Assembly: GCF_002245655.1 (NCBI RefSeq)
Contig: NZ_NOIH01000022.1
Coordinates: forward strand, 1 to 47,595
DNA from: Thauera propionica
GTDB taxonomy: Bacteria > Pseudomonadota > Gammaproteobacteria > Burkholderiales > Rhodocyclaceae
Length of the DNA: 47,595 nucleotides
Reading direction: 5' to 3'
Below the pieces are notes generated by a model. That model worked only from the letters and a program-made list of their open reading frames with translations. It was not told where the DNA came from and ran no database searches. The translations under genes and the position numbers were made by a program. The first letter of the stretch is position 1, and every line of letters begins with the position of its first letter. Below, one piece after another: positions 1 through 8,196 of this stretch.

Positions 1-1
1 C

Positions 2-487
2 CGCGCTCGAAGTAGGCAAGAACGCCGCCCGGTTACCGCTTACGGACTGGGCGTTACGGCGCACGGGCTGCGGCACGAGACCTTGTGCAATCTCTTCGAG
101 GAGCTGGCAGGGGTTCCGGCCCCGATTCGTGTCGCCAATCCCCGTGAGGTGCTTGCGCAGGCCGATCCGGACAAGGTTGAGCTTGCGCGTGCGGCGGTGG
201 CGGAGATGGCTGGCCATGCACGGGTCTCGATCAGTTCATCCTATCTGGGTGGGCTACTTGGTCGTGAGCGCGAGCCGAGCCCGGCCGAGAAGCGGCACAT
301 GGCGAAGTGGACAAGGTTCATTGAGCTGCATAGCCGAACCCTGCTGACCGAATCGGAGAAGCTGGAAAAGGCGCGCTTGAGGAAGATCCTGCGACTTGAG
401 GACCTCAAGGGCGATGCTCCGGATGTCGAGGCGGCAGCTACGTCGGCAGAGTCGGACGAGGCGCATCTGGCGGCGGGAGGTGCGTGA
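2..487 (+). CDS. Tyrosine recombinase (integrase), C-terminal part, cut by window start
   Basis: The reading frame is open from the first bases, so the gene starts outside the window. Near position 50-76 it encodes TAHGLRH, the H-x-x-R active-site signature of tyrosine recombinases, followed by an E-E-L-A-G segment and then AGHARVSISSSYLG. In that last motif the GH and the Tyr at 242-244 fit the late catalytic His and the nucleophilic Tyr. The enzyme would cut and join attachment sites to integrate or excise the element. A charged tail of about 80 residues follows the Tyr. Its position at the head of a run of element-type genes suggests it is the integrase of this mobile element. The subfamily cannot be settled from the fragment. 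Confidence 0.85.
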   Translation, partial: RARSRQERRPVTAYGLGVTAHGLRHETLCNLFEELAGVPAPIRVANPREVLAQADPDKVELARAAVAEMAGHARVSISSSYLGGLLGREREPSPAEKRHMAKWTRFIELHSRTLLTESEKLEKARLRKILRLEDLKGDAPDVEAAATSAESDEAHLAAGGA

Positions 488-512
488 TGGGTGTCATCGA
501 CGGACGGCAAGT

Positions 513-528
513 GCGTTTCCGGAAACGC
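513..528. repeat. Recurrent palindrome, copy 1 (GTTTCCGGAAAC core)
   Basis: A perfect 16-bp palindrome, GCGTTTCCGGAAACGC, lies in the gap between the integrase and the next gene. The same 12-bp core recurs at 3610, 5356 and 41074, always in the element backbone. It may be a protein-binding site; its function is unknown. Confidence 0.8.
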
Positions 529-546
529 CCCATGAACGCCTTCCCT

Positions 547-564
547 CCCCTCTGTCTGGCTAGG
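547..564 (+). repeat. 18-bp direct repeat, copy 1
   Basis: CCCCTCTGTCTGGCTAGG lies 23 bp before the ATG at 588. An exact copy lies at 1119-1136, before rdgC. It could be a shared leader or regulator site for the two transcription units. Confidence 0.8.
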
Positions 565-587
565 CCTACCTGTGATGGGGTGCGGCG

Positions 588-1055
588 ATGAGCGCGTTCC
601 TGTTCGAGGCGGATCTGCGTGCCCACCTGGAGGCGTTACCGGAGATCGACGGGTTCGTGATTGGGGAGTGGCTCTGCACCTTGTCCCATGAGGCGCTTGG
701 AGAGCTGATCGATCGGCTGGAAGTGATGCTGTCCGACGAGGACGCGGAGCTTGAGAACGAGCTGGTGCTCGATCTGCTGCTGGCGACGAACCTTGGGTAT
801 GCGGCCGAGTGCGGTGGGCGCACCTTGTCGGGTCTGGATGAGATCGAGGCGGCGATGTTGGGTCTGGAGCATGCGGCGCACCTTGTCGCAGTCGAACGGG
901 CTGGGCTCATCGAGGTGGTGGGCATGGTGTCCATGAGCGACGAGGAGCGCCCGAGCCTTTCGCTGACACAGCGCGGCGTGGAGCGCCTGGTCGTGCGTCG
1001 GTGGATGTCGGGCGAGGACATCGGTGGCTCGGGAGCGCATCGCGTCCTGAATTGA
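588..1055 (+). CDS. Unknown acidic protein, 155 aa
   Basis: This forward gene lies between the integrase and rdgC. The product is acidic and Leu/Glu-rich and looks mostly helical, with no signal peptide, membrane segment or metal motif. A stretch of the LELENELVLDLLLAT type suggests a packed helical bundle. I do not recognise the family. It is preceded by the 18-bp repeat also found upstream of rdgC, which suggests shared control. The ATG at 588 has only a weak GGCG-type ribosome site. Confidence 0.6.
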   Translation: MSAFLFEADLRAHLEALPEIDGFVIGEWLCTLSHEALGELIDRLEVMLSDEDAELENELVLDLLLATNLGYAAECGGRTLSGLDEIEAAMLGLEHAAHLVAVERAGLIEVVGMVSMSDEERPSLSLTQRGVERLVVRRWMSGEDIGGSGAHRVLN

Positions 1056-1118
1056 CGCGAGGCGTTGAGGGGCGACCGGGACCAGGGAAGCGGCCCCGGT
1101 TGGCACCAAGCCCTGTCA

Positions 1119-1136
1119 CCCCTCTGTCTGGCTAGG
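1119..1136 (+). repeat. 18-bp direct repeat, copy 2
   Basis: Exact copy of the repeat at 547-564, here 89 bp before the rdgC ATG and just after the end of the preceding gene. Confidence 0.8.
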
Positions 1137-1225
1137 AAATCACAACGGTAGGACTTGAACGGGCGCGACTTGCCGGTACGGTGGGTTGGGCACAAAACGG
1201 TTTTTCACACAGGAGAGCGAACGAG

Positions 1226-2197
1226 ATGTTTTTCAAGAATGCGCAGGTGTACCGGCTGGCGAAGGACTGGGGCATGACGGCAGAGGACTTGGAGGCGCAG
1301 TTGGCCAAGAAAGCCTTTCAGCCGTGCGGCAGCCAGGACATGGAAAGCCGCGGCTGGGTGTCGCCCAACAAGACGGAGTCGCTGGTGGCGGCGGTGGGCG
1401 GTCAGTGGCTGGTCGCGCTGGGGTTCGAGAGCCGGATCCTGCCCGGTGCGGTGGTCAAGCAGGAGGCCGAGGAGCGTGCTCAGCTGATCGCCGAGCAGCA
1501 GGGGTTCAAGCCGGGCAAGAAGCAGATGAACGAGATCAAGGAGGCCGTGCTCCAGGAGTTGCTGCCGCGCGCCTTCACCAAACGCTCGACGATGTATGCG
1601 TGGATCGACCCGGTGGGCGGCTGGCTGGTCGTGGATGCGTCGTCGCAGTCCCGTGCGGAAGATGTACTGGAGACGCTGCGTCACACGCTCGACAGCTTCC
1701 CGCTGACGCTACTGCGCACTGAGCGCACCCCGGTGTCGGCGATGGCCGACTGGCTGGCGGCCGGCGAAGCGCCCGAAGGCTTCACGCTCGATTCGGACTT
1801 TTCGCTGAAGTCTGTCTCGGAAGACAAGGCCGAGGCGAGCTTCAAGCGTCATGGGCTGGAGTCGGCGCACGTGAAGGATCACCTGGAAGCGGGCAAGTTG
1901 CCCACGCGGCTTGCGATGACCTTCGACGACCGTGTGTCGTTTGTTCTGACGGACAAGGGCGAGGTGAAGCGCATCGATCTGCTCGACGTCGCCAAGGAAT
2001 CGCTCGAGGGCAAGGACGAGGATGCCGAGGCGTTGTTCCAGGCCGAGTTCGCGCTGATGGCGGGCGAGCTGAGCCGCCTGTTCGAGTCGCTGGTCGATGC
2101 GTTGGGTGGGGAGCTGACGCAAGTGACGGATGAGCCCCAGGGGGTCCCCCTCCTGGAAATTGAGGTCAAAACTGTGCCCGCGATGGAGGTGGCATGA
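1226..2197 (+). CDS. rdgC: Recombination-associated protein RdgC
   Basis: A 323-aa protein of the RdgC family, a ring-shaped DNA-binding protein that limits RecA access to duplex DNA; mobile elements often carry it. The start MFFKNAQVYRLAKDW and the internal features (RGWVSP, LLPRAFTKRSTMYAWID, DFSLKSVSEDKA, then FDDRVSFVLTDKGEVKRIDLLD) match the family along its usual length of about 300 residues. The ATG at 1226 is chosen because AGGAG lies at 1211-1215; an in-frame upstream start at 1181 would add 15 non-conserved residues. Its stop overlaps the next start, so the two genes are probably co-translated. Confidence 0.93.
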   Translation: MFFKNAQVYRLAKDWGMTAEDLEAQLAKKAFQPCGSQDMESRGWVSPNKTESLVAAVGGQWLVALGFESRILPGAVVKQEAEERAQLIAEQQGFKPGKKQMNEIKEAVLQELLPRAFTKRSTMYAWIDPVGGWLVVDASSQSRAEDVLETLRHTLDSFPLTLLRTERTPVSAMADWLAAGEAPEGFTLDSDFSLKSVSEDKAEASFKRHGLESAHVKDHLEAGKLPTRLAMTFDDRVSFVLTDKGEVKRIDLLDVAKESLEGKDEDAEALFQAEFALMAGELSRLFESLVDALGGELTQVTDEPQGVPLLEIEVKTVPAMEVA

Positions 2198-2838
2198 TGC
2201 TCAACAAATTCTATCTTCTTGATGCTGATCGGCCCGAGGTACAGCGTGCGCTGGACCACTACGCGCGGGCACACCAAGCTGTCAACGCAGCGAAGAAAGC
2301 GCTATCGCGACTGAATGCTCGAGGCTTCACTTTTGACCGAGAACGGGGCCTGGGCCTCACGTTTCGCAGGGTCGAGGATGCGCACGGCATCAAAGGAATG
2401 AGCAAGTTGTCCCTGATGGAGCTCCCTCCCTTGAGCCATCACGTTACCAAGCTCCCACCTTTCGAGGTGCCCTGCTATGTCGGTTACCCTGATAAGCGCA
2501 CGCGTGCTGGTCAAGAACTCGAAGATGAATTGCTGAACTTCAACCATCTTGTCCTCAGCTGGGAATGGTCACTTGAGGAGGCGCTGGGGATCTACAGAGG
2601 CCTCTCAGCCTGCGATCAATCGCGGAGTCACTACTGCGCGGCGTTTGCGCTGGCCGATGGTCGGGTAATCGTCAAGGAATCGGTGGAGAGAAGCACCCCA
2701 ACGGGGGAAGGCCAATTGCGGAGCGAAAACGATCCGGTCATCCCCGAGTGGGCGATCGAGATCACAGAGGCGGAGTTTGATGTCCTGAAGGATCTGCCTC
2801 GCTACACAAGAGAGCACCCCGAGCCCGCGAGCGTGTAG
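2194..2838 (+). CDS. Unknown protein coupled to rdgC, 214 aa
   Basis: The start ATG at 2194 overlaps the rdgC stop (ATGATG), so translation is coupled. A second ATG directly follows and could also be used. The protein has charged N-terminal helices (about residues 10-45), a central segment rich in Pro and aromatic residues, and a C-terminal part resembling a small alpha/beta domain. I see no signal peptide, membrane helix or catalytic motif, and I do not recognise the family. A strong hairpin terminator follows the stop. Confidence 0.65.
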   Translation: MMLNKFYLLDADRPEVQRALDHYARAHQAVNAAKKALSRLNARGFTFDRERGLGLTFRRVEDAHGIKGMSKLSLMELPPLSHHVTKLPPFEVPCYVGYPDKRTRAGQELEDELLNFNHLVLSWEWSLEEALGIYRGLSACDQSRSHYCAAFALADGRVIVKESVERSTPTGEGQLRSENDPVIPEWAIEITEAEFDVLKDLPRYTREHPEPASV

Positions 2839-2866
2839 TCCGGCGCCACCGAAGCAGTTTGAGACG

Positions 2867-2896
2867 AAGCGCGGCACGTCCGCGCTTTGTTGTTTC
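2867..2896 (+). terminator. Rho-independent terminator after the rdgC operon
   Basis: A perfect 8-bp stem, AAGCGCGG / CCGCGCTT, with a 5-nt loop is followed by a T-rich tail (TGTTGTTT). It lies about 30 bp after the stop at 2838 and should end the rdgC transcript. Confidence 0.75.
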
Positions 2897-3018
2897 TGGG
2901 CCCGACGCACGAATTATCCAGATCAGGAAAAAGGCCATAAATCGGGATCGACACGCGCGTGCCTTGAAGTCGCGGCCTCATCCGGTAGGTTGGCTGGCAT
3001 CTGTGGGCCGCATGGTGC

Positions 3019-3561
3019 ATGCCTGTGTGGTCGTCTCCCATCAACCCATCCCCATCCTTATCCGTGAGCAATCAAACCCAGCACGATCTCCTGCGCGGCT
3101 CGCCCAGCTCGTCACTCAACACGCTCGGGTGTGATGTCGAGGTCGCTGACCACCGCCCCGCCGTGTCCTGTCCGTACTGCAACACGCCGGCTGAGTTGGT
3201 CCGCGGGGACGTGATCTACCGTGGCCGTCCGGAACTGCACGCCAAGCGTTTCTGGCGTTGCGCCCCGTGCGGTGCCCACGTCGGCTGCCACGCACCGAAC
3301 CGACGGTTCGGATACGACGGCACGCAGCCGCTCGGCCGCCTCGCCAACGCCTCACTTCGCAAGGCCAAGGCGCGGGCACATGCCCTCTTCGATCCGTTCT
3401 GGAAATCGGGACGGATGAGCCGTGTGGACGCTTACACCTGGCTGGCCAGGGAGCTTCGGATCGATGTCGAGGCCTGCCACATCGGCGAGTTCGACGAAGC
3501 GATGTGCAACCGGGTCGAGGAGATCTGTAAGCGCTGGATGTTCGGCCCCGGTCCGGGCTGA
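3019..3561 (+). CDS. DUF3268-like zinc-finger protein
   Basis: The middle of this protein (up to 180 aa) has two CxxC pairs, CPYC and CAPC. They are separated by a segment with the sense ELVRGD-IY-RPELHAKRFWRC and followed by HVGCH. This matches the zinc-finger-containing DUF3268 family found in phages and mobile elements. The C-terminal half is helical. The start is uncertain: the first 40 residues are low-complexity Ser/Pro, and a GTG or TTG start nearer 3060-3130 is possible. The family has no proven function; metal and nucleic-acid binding are inferred. Confidence 0.7.
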   Translation: MPVWSSPINPSPSLSVSNQTQHDLLRGSPSSSLNTLGCDVEVADHRPAVSCPYCNTPAELVRGDVIYRGRPELHAKRFWRCAPCGAHVGCHAPNRRFGYDGTQPLGRLANASLRKAKARAHALFDPFWKSGRMSRVDAYTWLARELRIDVEACHIGEFDEAMCNRVEEICKRWMFGPGPG

Positions 3562-3609
3562 ACGGCAGGCTGAAGCCCGGATTGGTGCTGCATCACGGTG
3601 CGCCCACGC

Positions 3610-3621
3610 GTTTCCGGAAAC
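3610..3621. repeat. Recurrent palindrome, copy 2 (GTTTCCGGAAAC)
   Basis: Perfect 12-bp core between the convergent DUF3268-like and Fic genes. See the copies at 515, 5356 and 41074. Confidence 0.8.
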
Positions 3622-3658
3622 ACGCCATCGAAGTCGGGCGCGACACGAGACAGCCGGC

Positions 3659-4864
3659 CTATCCGCCCGCCTGACGCAACTGCGTTCCGCTTTCGAGGAT
3701 CTTGAGGAACTCAGCGTAGGCGAACACGCGCCCGCGCCGCTTCCCTGTGATTTCTCCCACGACCCCGAGGGCCTCGAGCGCATCGAAGGCTTTGTTGACC
3801 GTGGGGGCGCTGAGTCCAGTCCTTTCCTGTGCCTGCGCGGCATTGAGGAACGGGTGTGTCTGGAGCAGCTCGTGGATGCGGAGCATGGAGTTGGTCTGCT
3901 CACCGCATGCGGCGATTCGCTCCCGATCGGCGCGAAACAGCGCGACGATGCGCATCGCGCTTTCGTACGCGTTGTTGGCCGTCTCGGCGACCCCGGTGAG
4001 GAAGAACTCCGTCCAGGTTTCCCAGTCCCCGCGGAGCCGGACCTCCTGCAGGAGGCGGTAATAGTCCTCCCGGTGGGTCTTCAGGTAGAGGCTGAGGTAC
4101 AGGAGCGGCTCATGGAGAACCTTCTTCTCCACCAGGAACAGGGCGATCAGCAGGCGGCCGAGGCGCCCGTTTCCGTCCAGGAACGGGTTAATCGACTCGA
4201 ACTGGACGTGCAGATAACCGGCCTTGATGAGCGGCGGGATTGCCGCGGAATCGTCGTGCAGGAAGCGCTCGAGGTCACTGAGACACGCTTCCATCTCGGT
4301 GACCGGCGGAGGCACGTAATGGGCGTTCCCCGGTCGGGTGCCGCCGATCCAGTTCTGCGAGCGGCGGAACTCGCCGGGATTCTTGGCTTCCCCTCGGCCA
4401 CGCTGCAACAGGCGGGCGTGCATGTCCCGAAGCAGGCGCAGGCAGAGCGGAAGACCAGTCGGATCCCGAATGACCTGGAGCCCGTACATCATCGCGTCCA
4501 CGTAGTTCGAGACCTCGGTGACGTCGTCGAGCGGCTTCCCGGCGAGCGCGGCGTTCTCGAACTGAAGGAGATCGTCGAGCGTCGACTGCGTCCCTTCGAT
4601 CTGGGATGACAGAACCGCTTCCTTGCGGACATACATGTACAGGAATAGCGCCTTGTCCGGGAGCAGCATCGCCACCCCATCGAGGCGACCGATGGCCCTG
4701 TCAGCCTCGCTCAAGCGCTGAAGAAGGATCGGTGACAGCGCGAGGGGCGGATTGGGGGGCAACGGCGGTGGCACGTAGGCGTTCACGGCCTCATCGAAGG
4801 CCACGGTCGTCACGTAGCGCCCGATCCTTGAGGTCACGTCCTGTTGCGTTGGGCTGTCGGTCAT
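3659..4864 (-). CDS. Fic-domain protein with winged helix; active-site His replaced by Asn
   Basis: A 401-aa Fic protein. Such enzymes usually transfer AMP from ATP to target proteins. The N-terminal helix carries SSQIEG (residues 86-91), fitting the class II inhibitory motif S/T-xxx-E-G/N. The Fic signature is INPFLDGNGRLGR (about 225-237). Here Asn226, codon AAC, sits where the catalytic His of HPF-x-D/E-GNGR is expected, while Asp230, Gly231, Asn232 and Arg234 are kept. A winged-helix domain occupies about 340-385, as in Fic proteins that may bind their own promoter. It is the only reverse-strand gene in the left backbone. The Asn could make it inactive or redirect its chemistry. Confidence 0.9.
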   Translation of the reverse strand: MTDSPTQQDVTSRIGRYVTTVAFDEAVNAYVPPPLPPNPPLALSPILLQRLSEADRAIGRLDGVAMLLPDKALFLYMYVRKEAVLSSQIEGTQSTLDDLLQFENAALAGKPLDDVTEVSNYVDAMMYGLQVIRDPTGLPLCLRLLRDMHARLLQRGRGEAKNPGEFRRSQNWIGGTRPGNAHYVPPPVTEMEACLSDLERFLHDDSAAIPPLIKAGYLHVQFESINPFLDGNGRLGRLLIALFLVEKKVLHEPLLYLSLYLKTHREDYYRLLQEVRLRGDWETWTEFFLTGVAETANNAYESAMRIVALFRADRERIAACGEQTNSMLRIHELLQTHPFLNAAQAQERTGLSAPTVNKAFDALEALGVVGEITGKRRGRVFAYAEFLKILESGTQLRQAGG

Positions 4865-5128
4865 GGGAGTCCTTAGTTAAGCCCGCTTTACTTAACCGGG
4901 CCACTAATTAAGTTTAAGCCTATTTTTTTTAATTAGCGATGAAGCTCCCACTTCCAGCCGGGTCGAGCCGATCTTCAGGCGCCGGATGTTCGATGCGGGC
5001 CCGCGTTGATTTTGCAGGTCACAAAACCCCCGTTTTGAGCTGTTTTACGGGGCAAGGCCGACTGGCGCATCCCGGTATAACGGTCTGATCTCAAACGCCG
5101 CCCCAGATTGGGGGTTCCGGAGCGCCCT
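4865..5128. promoter_or_regulatory. AT-rich divergent control region between fic and the gene at 5129
   Basis: This 264-bp gap holds several TTAA-type half-sites at about 4870-4920 (TTAGTTAAG, TACTTAACC, TAATTAAG) next to the fic start. They could be an operator for the winged helix of Fic. Further right is an inverted repeat, CAAAAC-4-GTTTTG (5022-5037), and then the two-box motif at 5041-5082. The roles are inferred from position. Confidence 0.45.
5041..5082 (+). promoter_or_regulatory. Two-box promoter-like motif, copy 1
   Basis: TGTTTTACGG (5041-5050) and CGGTATAACG (5073-5082) recur with the same 32-bp offset at 8890-8931. TATAAC resembles a -10 box, and no good -35 hexamer lies 17 bp upstream, so the first box may be an activator site. 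It lies 47 bp before the ATG at 5129. Confidence 0.5.
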
Positions 5129-5728
5129 ATGTCAGAGCTATCGCCGGCCATGCTTGCGCGCCTCGCGCTGAAGATGCCCGCCGAGTTCGATGTGCGTCAG
5201 AGCACGATCTGGATCTACCTCGAGCGCGGCACGGGCCGATACGTGAAGGTGGTCCTGCCGCGGCTGCGGGTCGTGAACGCCGAGACGATGGGGCGGCTCA
5301 ATGAGCAGGCGTCCGGGCAGGCGCGCGATCTGTGGTGCGAGAAGTACGGCACCCCGTTTCCGGAAACGGGTGTCGACGGCGACTGGTCCGAGTTCGTGCT
5401 TGCCGACGAGATTCCGCACGAGGGGCCGACGCGGCTCACCGAAGCCGAATGGGCACATGTTCAGCGGGCCGCCCGCCAGGCCGCGCTCACCGTGGACATT
5501 CTGTGGTTGCTGGTCGAGGGCCTTGGCTGGCGCCCTGGTCAGCCGGTCGCCGACAACGATCGCGGCTGGTTGTCCGTGTGGGCCGAGGAGGAGGAATCGC
5601 CGGGGGTGATGGAGAGCGTGCGCGAGCTGCTGTGCCTGCCGCGCCGCTACGACTGGATTCCGCCCGCAGTCACCGCCGCCTACCCCACCCCGCCCCGATC
5701 TTCCTGGCGCGCAATCGCCGCGGCATAA
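5129..5728 (+). CDS. Unknown protein, 199 aa
   Basis: The start is the ATG at 5129, with GGAG about 7 bp upstream; an in-frame TTG at 5108 is less likely. The protein is soluble and Trp/Glu-rich. It carries a central LTEAEWAHVQRAARQAALTV helix and an acidic stretch, WAEEEE, near residue 155. I do not recognise the family. The gene contains one copy of the 18-bp form of the recurrent palindrome (5353-5370), so that site must tolerate being translated. The gene follows the two-box motif. Confidence 0.6.
   Translation: MSELSPAMLARLALKMPAEFDVRQSTIWIYLERGTGRYVKVVLPRLRVVNAETMGRLNEQASGQARDLWCEKYGTPFPETGVDGDWSEFVLADEIPHEGPTRLTEAEWAHVQRAARQAALTVDILWLLVEGLGWRPGQPVADNDRGWLSVWAEEEESPGVMESVRELLCLPRRYDWIPPAVTAAYPTPPRSSWRAIAAA
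5353..5370. repeat. Recurrent palindrome, copy 3 (18-bp perfect form)
   Basis: CCCGTTTCCGGAAACGGG is a perfect 18-bp palindrome inside the coding sequence at 5129-5728. The core is identical to the other three copies. Confidence 0.8.
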
Positions 5729-5842
5729 GCGAAATCCCGATCATTCATTTATCATGCGCGGTCGCGCTCAAGCTGTTCGTTACCCTGTGCTGCCGCTCAT
5801 TTTCCTTCCCTGACCACAACCTCAATATCCGAATCGAACACC

Positions 5843-6487
5843 ATGCTCGACGCGCTCAACGCCATCTTCATTGCCGCCAACATCGCCGCCCAGACCCTGA
5901 ACGTGGTCGCCCGTGCAGACGAAGACATCCTCATCCAGAAGGACGTGAAGGTCTATGCGGTCTCCATGACCGAGCAGGCCCCGATGTGGACGGACAAGTG
6001 CAAGTACGAAGGGGTAATGGTCGAGTACGCCCGGGACTGGGAGGAGGAGCAGCTCTCGACCGGCGTCATCCTGGCGCCCGAACCGGACAAGCCGATTGGC
6101 TACGCGCTGATCCTCACCAAGGAGCGCTGCCCCGAGAAGGAGGAGCGGGCGATCTTGAACGTCGGCGACTCGCCCTCGTCGCCGTTCTTTGGCCGAAAGC
6201 ATGTGCTGCGCGAAGGAAACCCGGTGGATACGCGGGATTTCGAAAGCATGAAGGAAGAATATCGGCCCAAGTGGATGCCGCAGGTGCTTCGCACGATCGA
6301 GGCCGAGGCGCCGAATAACCCGGCAGCCCAGCACTTCCTCGACGAGATGCGCACCCGGACTGCTGCGGCAGGCGTTGAGGCGCCGTTGCAGGCTGAGCCG
6401 AACCCGGAAGAGCCGAACCCGACGAACGCTGAGCCTGCGCAACCGCTAGCTGAAGCTGAGCCGGCGGAGCGCGCCGCTGAGAACTGA
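5843..6487 (+). CDS. Unknown protein with acidic, Pro/Ala/Glu-rich tail, 214 aa
   Basis: The first 20 residues (MLDALNAIFIAANIAAQTLN) form a hydrophobic helix without positive charge. The body is soluble, with PMWTDKCKYEGVMVEY and GYALILTKERCPEKE segments. The last 45 residues are a low-complexity Ala/Glu/Pro linker with repeats of the AEPNPEEPNP kind. I do not recognise the family. It lies 12 bp before the next gene and is probably in one unit with it. Confidence 0.6.
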   Translation: MLDALNAIFIAANIAAQTLNVVARADEDILIQKDVKVYAVSMTEQAPMWTDKCKYEGVMVEYARDWEEEQLSTGVILAPEPDKPIGYALILTKERCPEKEERAILNVGDSPSSPFFGRKHVLREGNPVDTRDFESMKEEYRPKWMPQVLRTIEAEAPNNPAAQHFLDEMRTRTAAAGVEAPLQAEPNPEEPNPTNAEPAQPLAEAEPAERAAEN

Positions 6488-6499
6488 GAGACCCCTGTA

Positions 6500-7159
6500 G
6501 TGCCCAGACACCATGCCCCCTTCGATCCGGCGTTCATTCAGTCGGTGAACGAACACCAGTTCGGGCTCGGCGACACACCGGGTTTGCCCGCTCGCTGTCC
6601 GAACTGCTCCGAGAGCGGGCATCGCGCGGTGTTCGACGCACCTGGGCTTCTGGTGGCCGACACGGACGGGCTGCGCTGCCTCGATTGCGGGCACCTGGAC
6701 CCCGCTCCTGTGTTTCCTCAGTCCGTTCTGGACGGCGAGCGGCGCGTGCGATGGGCACAGGTCCTCTATCGGAACCAGACAGCAACCATCTCCGCCCTGA
6801 TCGGATCGCTCCTGGCGCATCCCTGTATGGGTTCGCAGGCGTCGGACGCCGAGCGGGATTGCGCTCCTCCCACGATGAGCGCGATTCGGCATGCCTTGGG
6901 CAGCCTTCGTCGCTATGCGCTGCTGTGCGAGGGCATCGAAACTCGCCCGGGTCGCCCCTTCGAGATCACAAGCGACTGGGCCTCAGTCCGGGACTGCTGC
7001 CCGCCTCCTGGATGGGCCTTCGATACGCTCTGTCACCTCGACGGCGAGACCGATCCGCACCATCCGGCCTTCGGGGTGGGTTGGCACATCGTCCGATTGG
7101 ACGGGTCCGAGCCGGCCAACAAGCACGGTCGAGCGCACTACTGGCGCTACGTTGCCTGA
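6500..7159 (+). CDS. Unknown zinc-ribbon-like protein, 219 aa
   Basis: The GTG start at 6500 comes 12 bp after the previous stop. Residues 33-64 hold a zinc-ribbon pattern, CPNC then CLDCGH. The remainder is helical (RHALGSLRRYALLCEG), with a Cys/Pro-rich DCCPPPGW near residue 165 and a His-rich end (HIVRLDG, KHGRAHYW). The pattern suggests nucleic-acid or protein binding; no known function is recognised. Confidence 0.55.
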   Translation: MPRHHAPFDPAFIQSVNEHQFGLGDTPGLPARCPNCSESGHRAVFDAPGLLVADTDGLRCLDCGHLDPAPVFPQSVLDGERRVRWAQVLYRNQTATISALIGSLLAHPCMGSQASDAERDCAPPTMSAIRHALGSLRRYALLCEGIETRPGRPFEITSDWASVRDCCPPPGWAFDTLCHLDGETDPHHPAFGVGWHIVRLDGSEPANKHGRAHYWRYVA

Positions 7160-7258
7160 GTCTTGGCCAGGGCGATCGGTGATCGGTATGCACTGCGGTT
7201 GAACTTCCACGTTCCTGTGCAAGACTCAACGACATCCCCCTGAACTGGAACACCCCCT

Positions 7259-7456
7259 ATGCTTTTCGATGTAGTGGCCATCAGCCTGCAGACGAACGTC
7301 GTGCGCCTGGTGGCAGAGAAGAAGTCCAAGGAAGACGCTGATGCGCTCGTCTCCATGGCTGTCATGCGAAACGGCGTCGATAACGAGTTTTTCGCGAGCG
7401 TCAGCGCTGGTGCGTTCAGGTCGGGAGACCAGTACATCATGCGGGGTGCGGCATGA
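7259..7456 (+). CDS. Small unknown protein, 65 aa
   Basis: A short soluble alpha/beta-looking protein (FDVVAISLQTNVVRLVAEKKSKEDADALVSMAVMR) whose stop overlaps the next ATG by 4 bp (7453-7456). The overlap supports it as a real gene. No family is recognised. Confidence 0.5.
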   Translation: MLFDVVAISLQTNVVRLVAEKKSKEDADALVSMAVMRNGVDNEFFASVSAGAFRSGDQYIMRGAA

Positions 7457-7950
7457 GCGTTTGTGCGGCTATCGAAACCCGTAGCGGGTGCGCAGCGGCT
7501 GCACCCTTGCCAAAGGGACAGGTGAAGGAGCCGCAGCGCGAGGTTGGCACGAGCCGCAAGCCGTCCGGGCGGCGCCAGAAATGCAATCCGCTGCTGGCGA
7601 TGGCGCTGGGGATGGCCGCGCCGCACCCGCGCTCGCCGCTCGCCCCGGTGCGCCAGATCCGGCCGCTACACGACAACGACGAACCCGAGGATGCGCCGAT
7701 CCTGCGCCCGAGCCCGCGGCGCGATCAGATCTTCGAGTTGATCCAGGCGCGGGCGCACAGCGTCAATGAGATCGCCGATCAGCTGCAGATCAGCATCAAG
7801 TCGGTGAACGAGCACCTGCGCATCCTGCTCACCGCCGGCAAGGTGGAACGGACAAGGCAGCGCGATCGCAGCGGTCGGGTGTGCATGGTGTATCGGGCAA
7901 AGCCAAGCGCCGCCGTTGCGTCGGCAGGCGATGGAGCCCCGGCCGCGTGA
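7453..7950 (+). CDS. Winged-helix DNA-binding protein, 165 aa
   Basis: The start overlaps the previous stop (ATGA). A long basic, disordered N-terminus (about residues 1-85) precedes a winged helix at about 88-150. The helices read DQIFELIQAR, SVNEIADQLQ and SIKSVNEHLRILLTAGKVERTRQ, with a wing near GRVCMVYRAK. This is the general layout of ArsR/MarR-type regulators. The element gene at 9058 has a similar fold. It probably regulates backbone genes; the target is unknown. Confidence 0.65.
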   Translation: MSVCAAIETRSGCAAAAPLPKGQVKEPQREVGTSRKPSGRRQKCNPLLAMALGMAAPHPRSPLAPVRQIRPLHDNDEPEDAPILRPSPRRDQIFELIQARAHSVNEIADQLQISIKSVNEHLRILLTAGKVERTRQRDRSGRVCMVYRAKPSAAVASAGDGAPAA

Positions 7951-8040
7951 CCAGCCGGAAATGACGCCCATCCCTGGGTCGATCACTTGAAGAGCGGGCC
8001 TCCTGTGGCACCTTGGAAGGACTCACTCAGGAGATCGCGC

Positions 8041-8193
8041 ATGAAACCCATCGACCATCCGTCCTGCCCCGCCTGCGGCGCCACCGAGTACGAAGGCGAG
8101 CTCATGCCTTGCCCGCACTGCGATAGCCTCAAGTGCTCGCATTGCGACATGGGCGACGACACGGCGTGCATTGCCTGCGAGTGTGAGGACTAA
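8041..8193 (+). CDS. Small four-CxxC zinc-ribbon protein, 50 aa
   Basis: The ATG at 8041 has AGGAG at 8029-8033, ideally spaced; an in-frame upstream start at 7987 lacks such a site. The product carries four CxxC pairs (CPAC, CPHC, CSHC, CIAC) in 50 residues, enough for two zinc sites. It ends four bases before the next gene, so the two are likely co-transcribed. It is likely a nucleic-acid- or protein-binding zinc protein. Confidence 0.65.
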   Translation: MKPIDHPSCPACGATEYEGELMPCPHCDSLKCSHCDMGDDTACIACECED

Positions 8194-8196
8194 GCG

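Noticed and set aside
4166-4187. CCCGTTTCC-5-GGAACGGG, resembling the recurrent palindrome
   Set aside because: It encodes the conserved Fic motif and has a spacer and a missing base, so it is probably coincidence.
7157-7228. 9-bp inverted repeat TGAGTCTTG / CAAGACTCA
   Set aside because: Loop of 54 bases and no T-run; one arm covers a stop codon. Too weak to call a terminator or operator.
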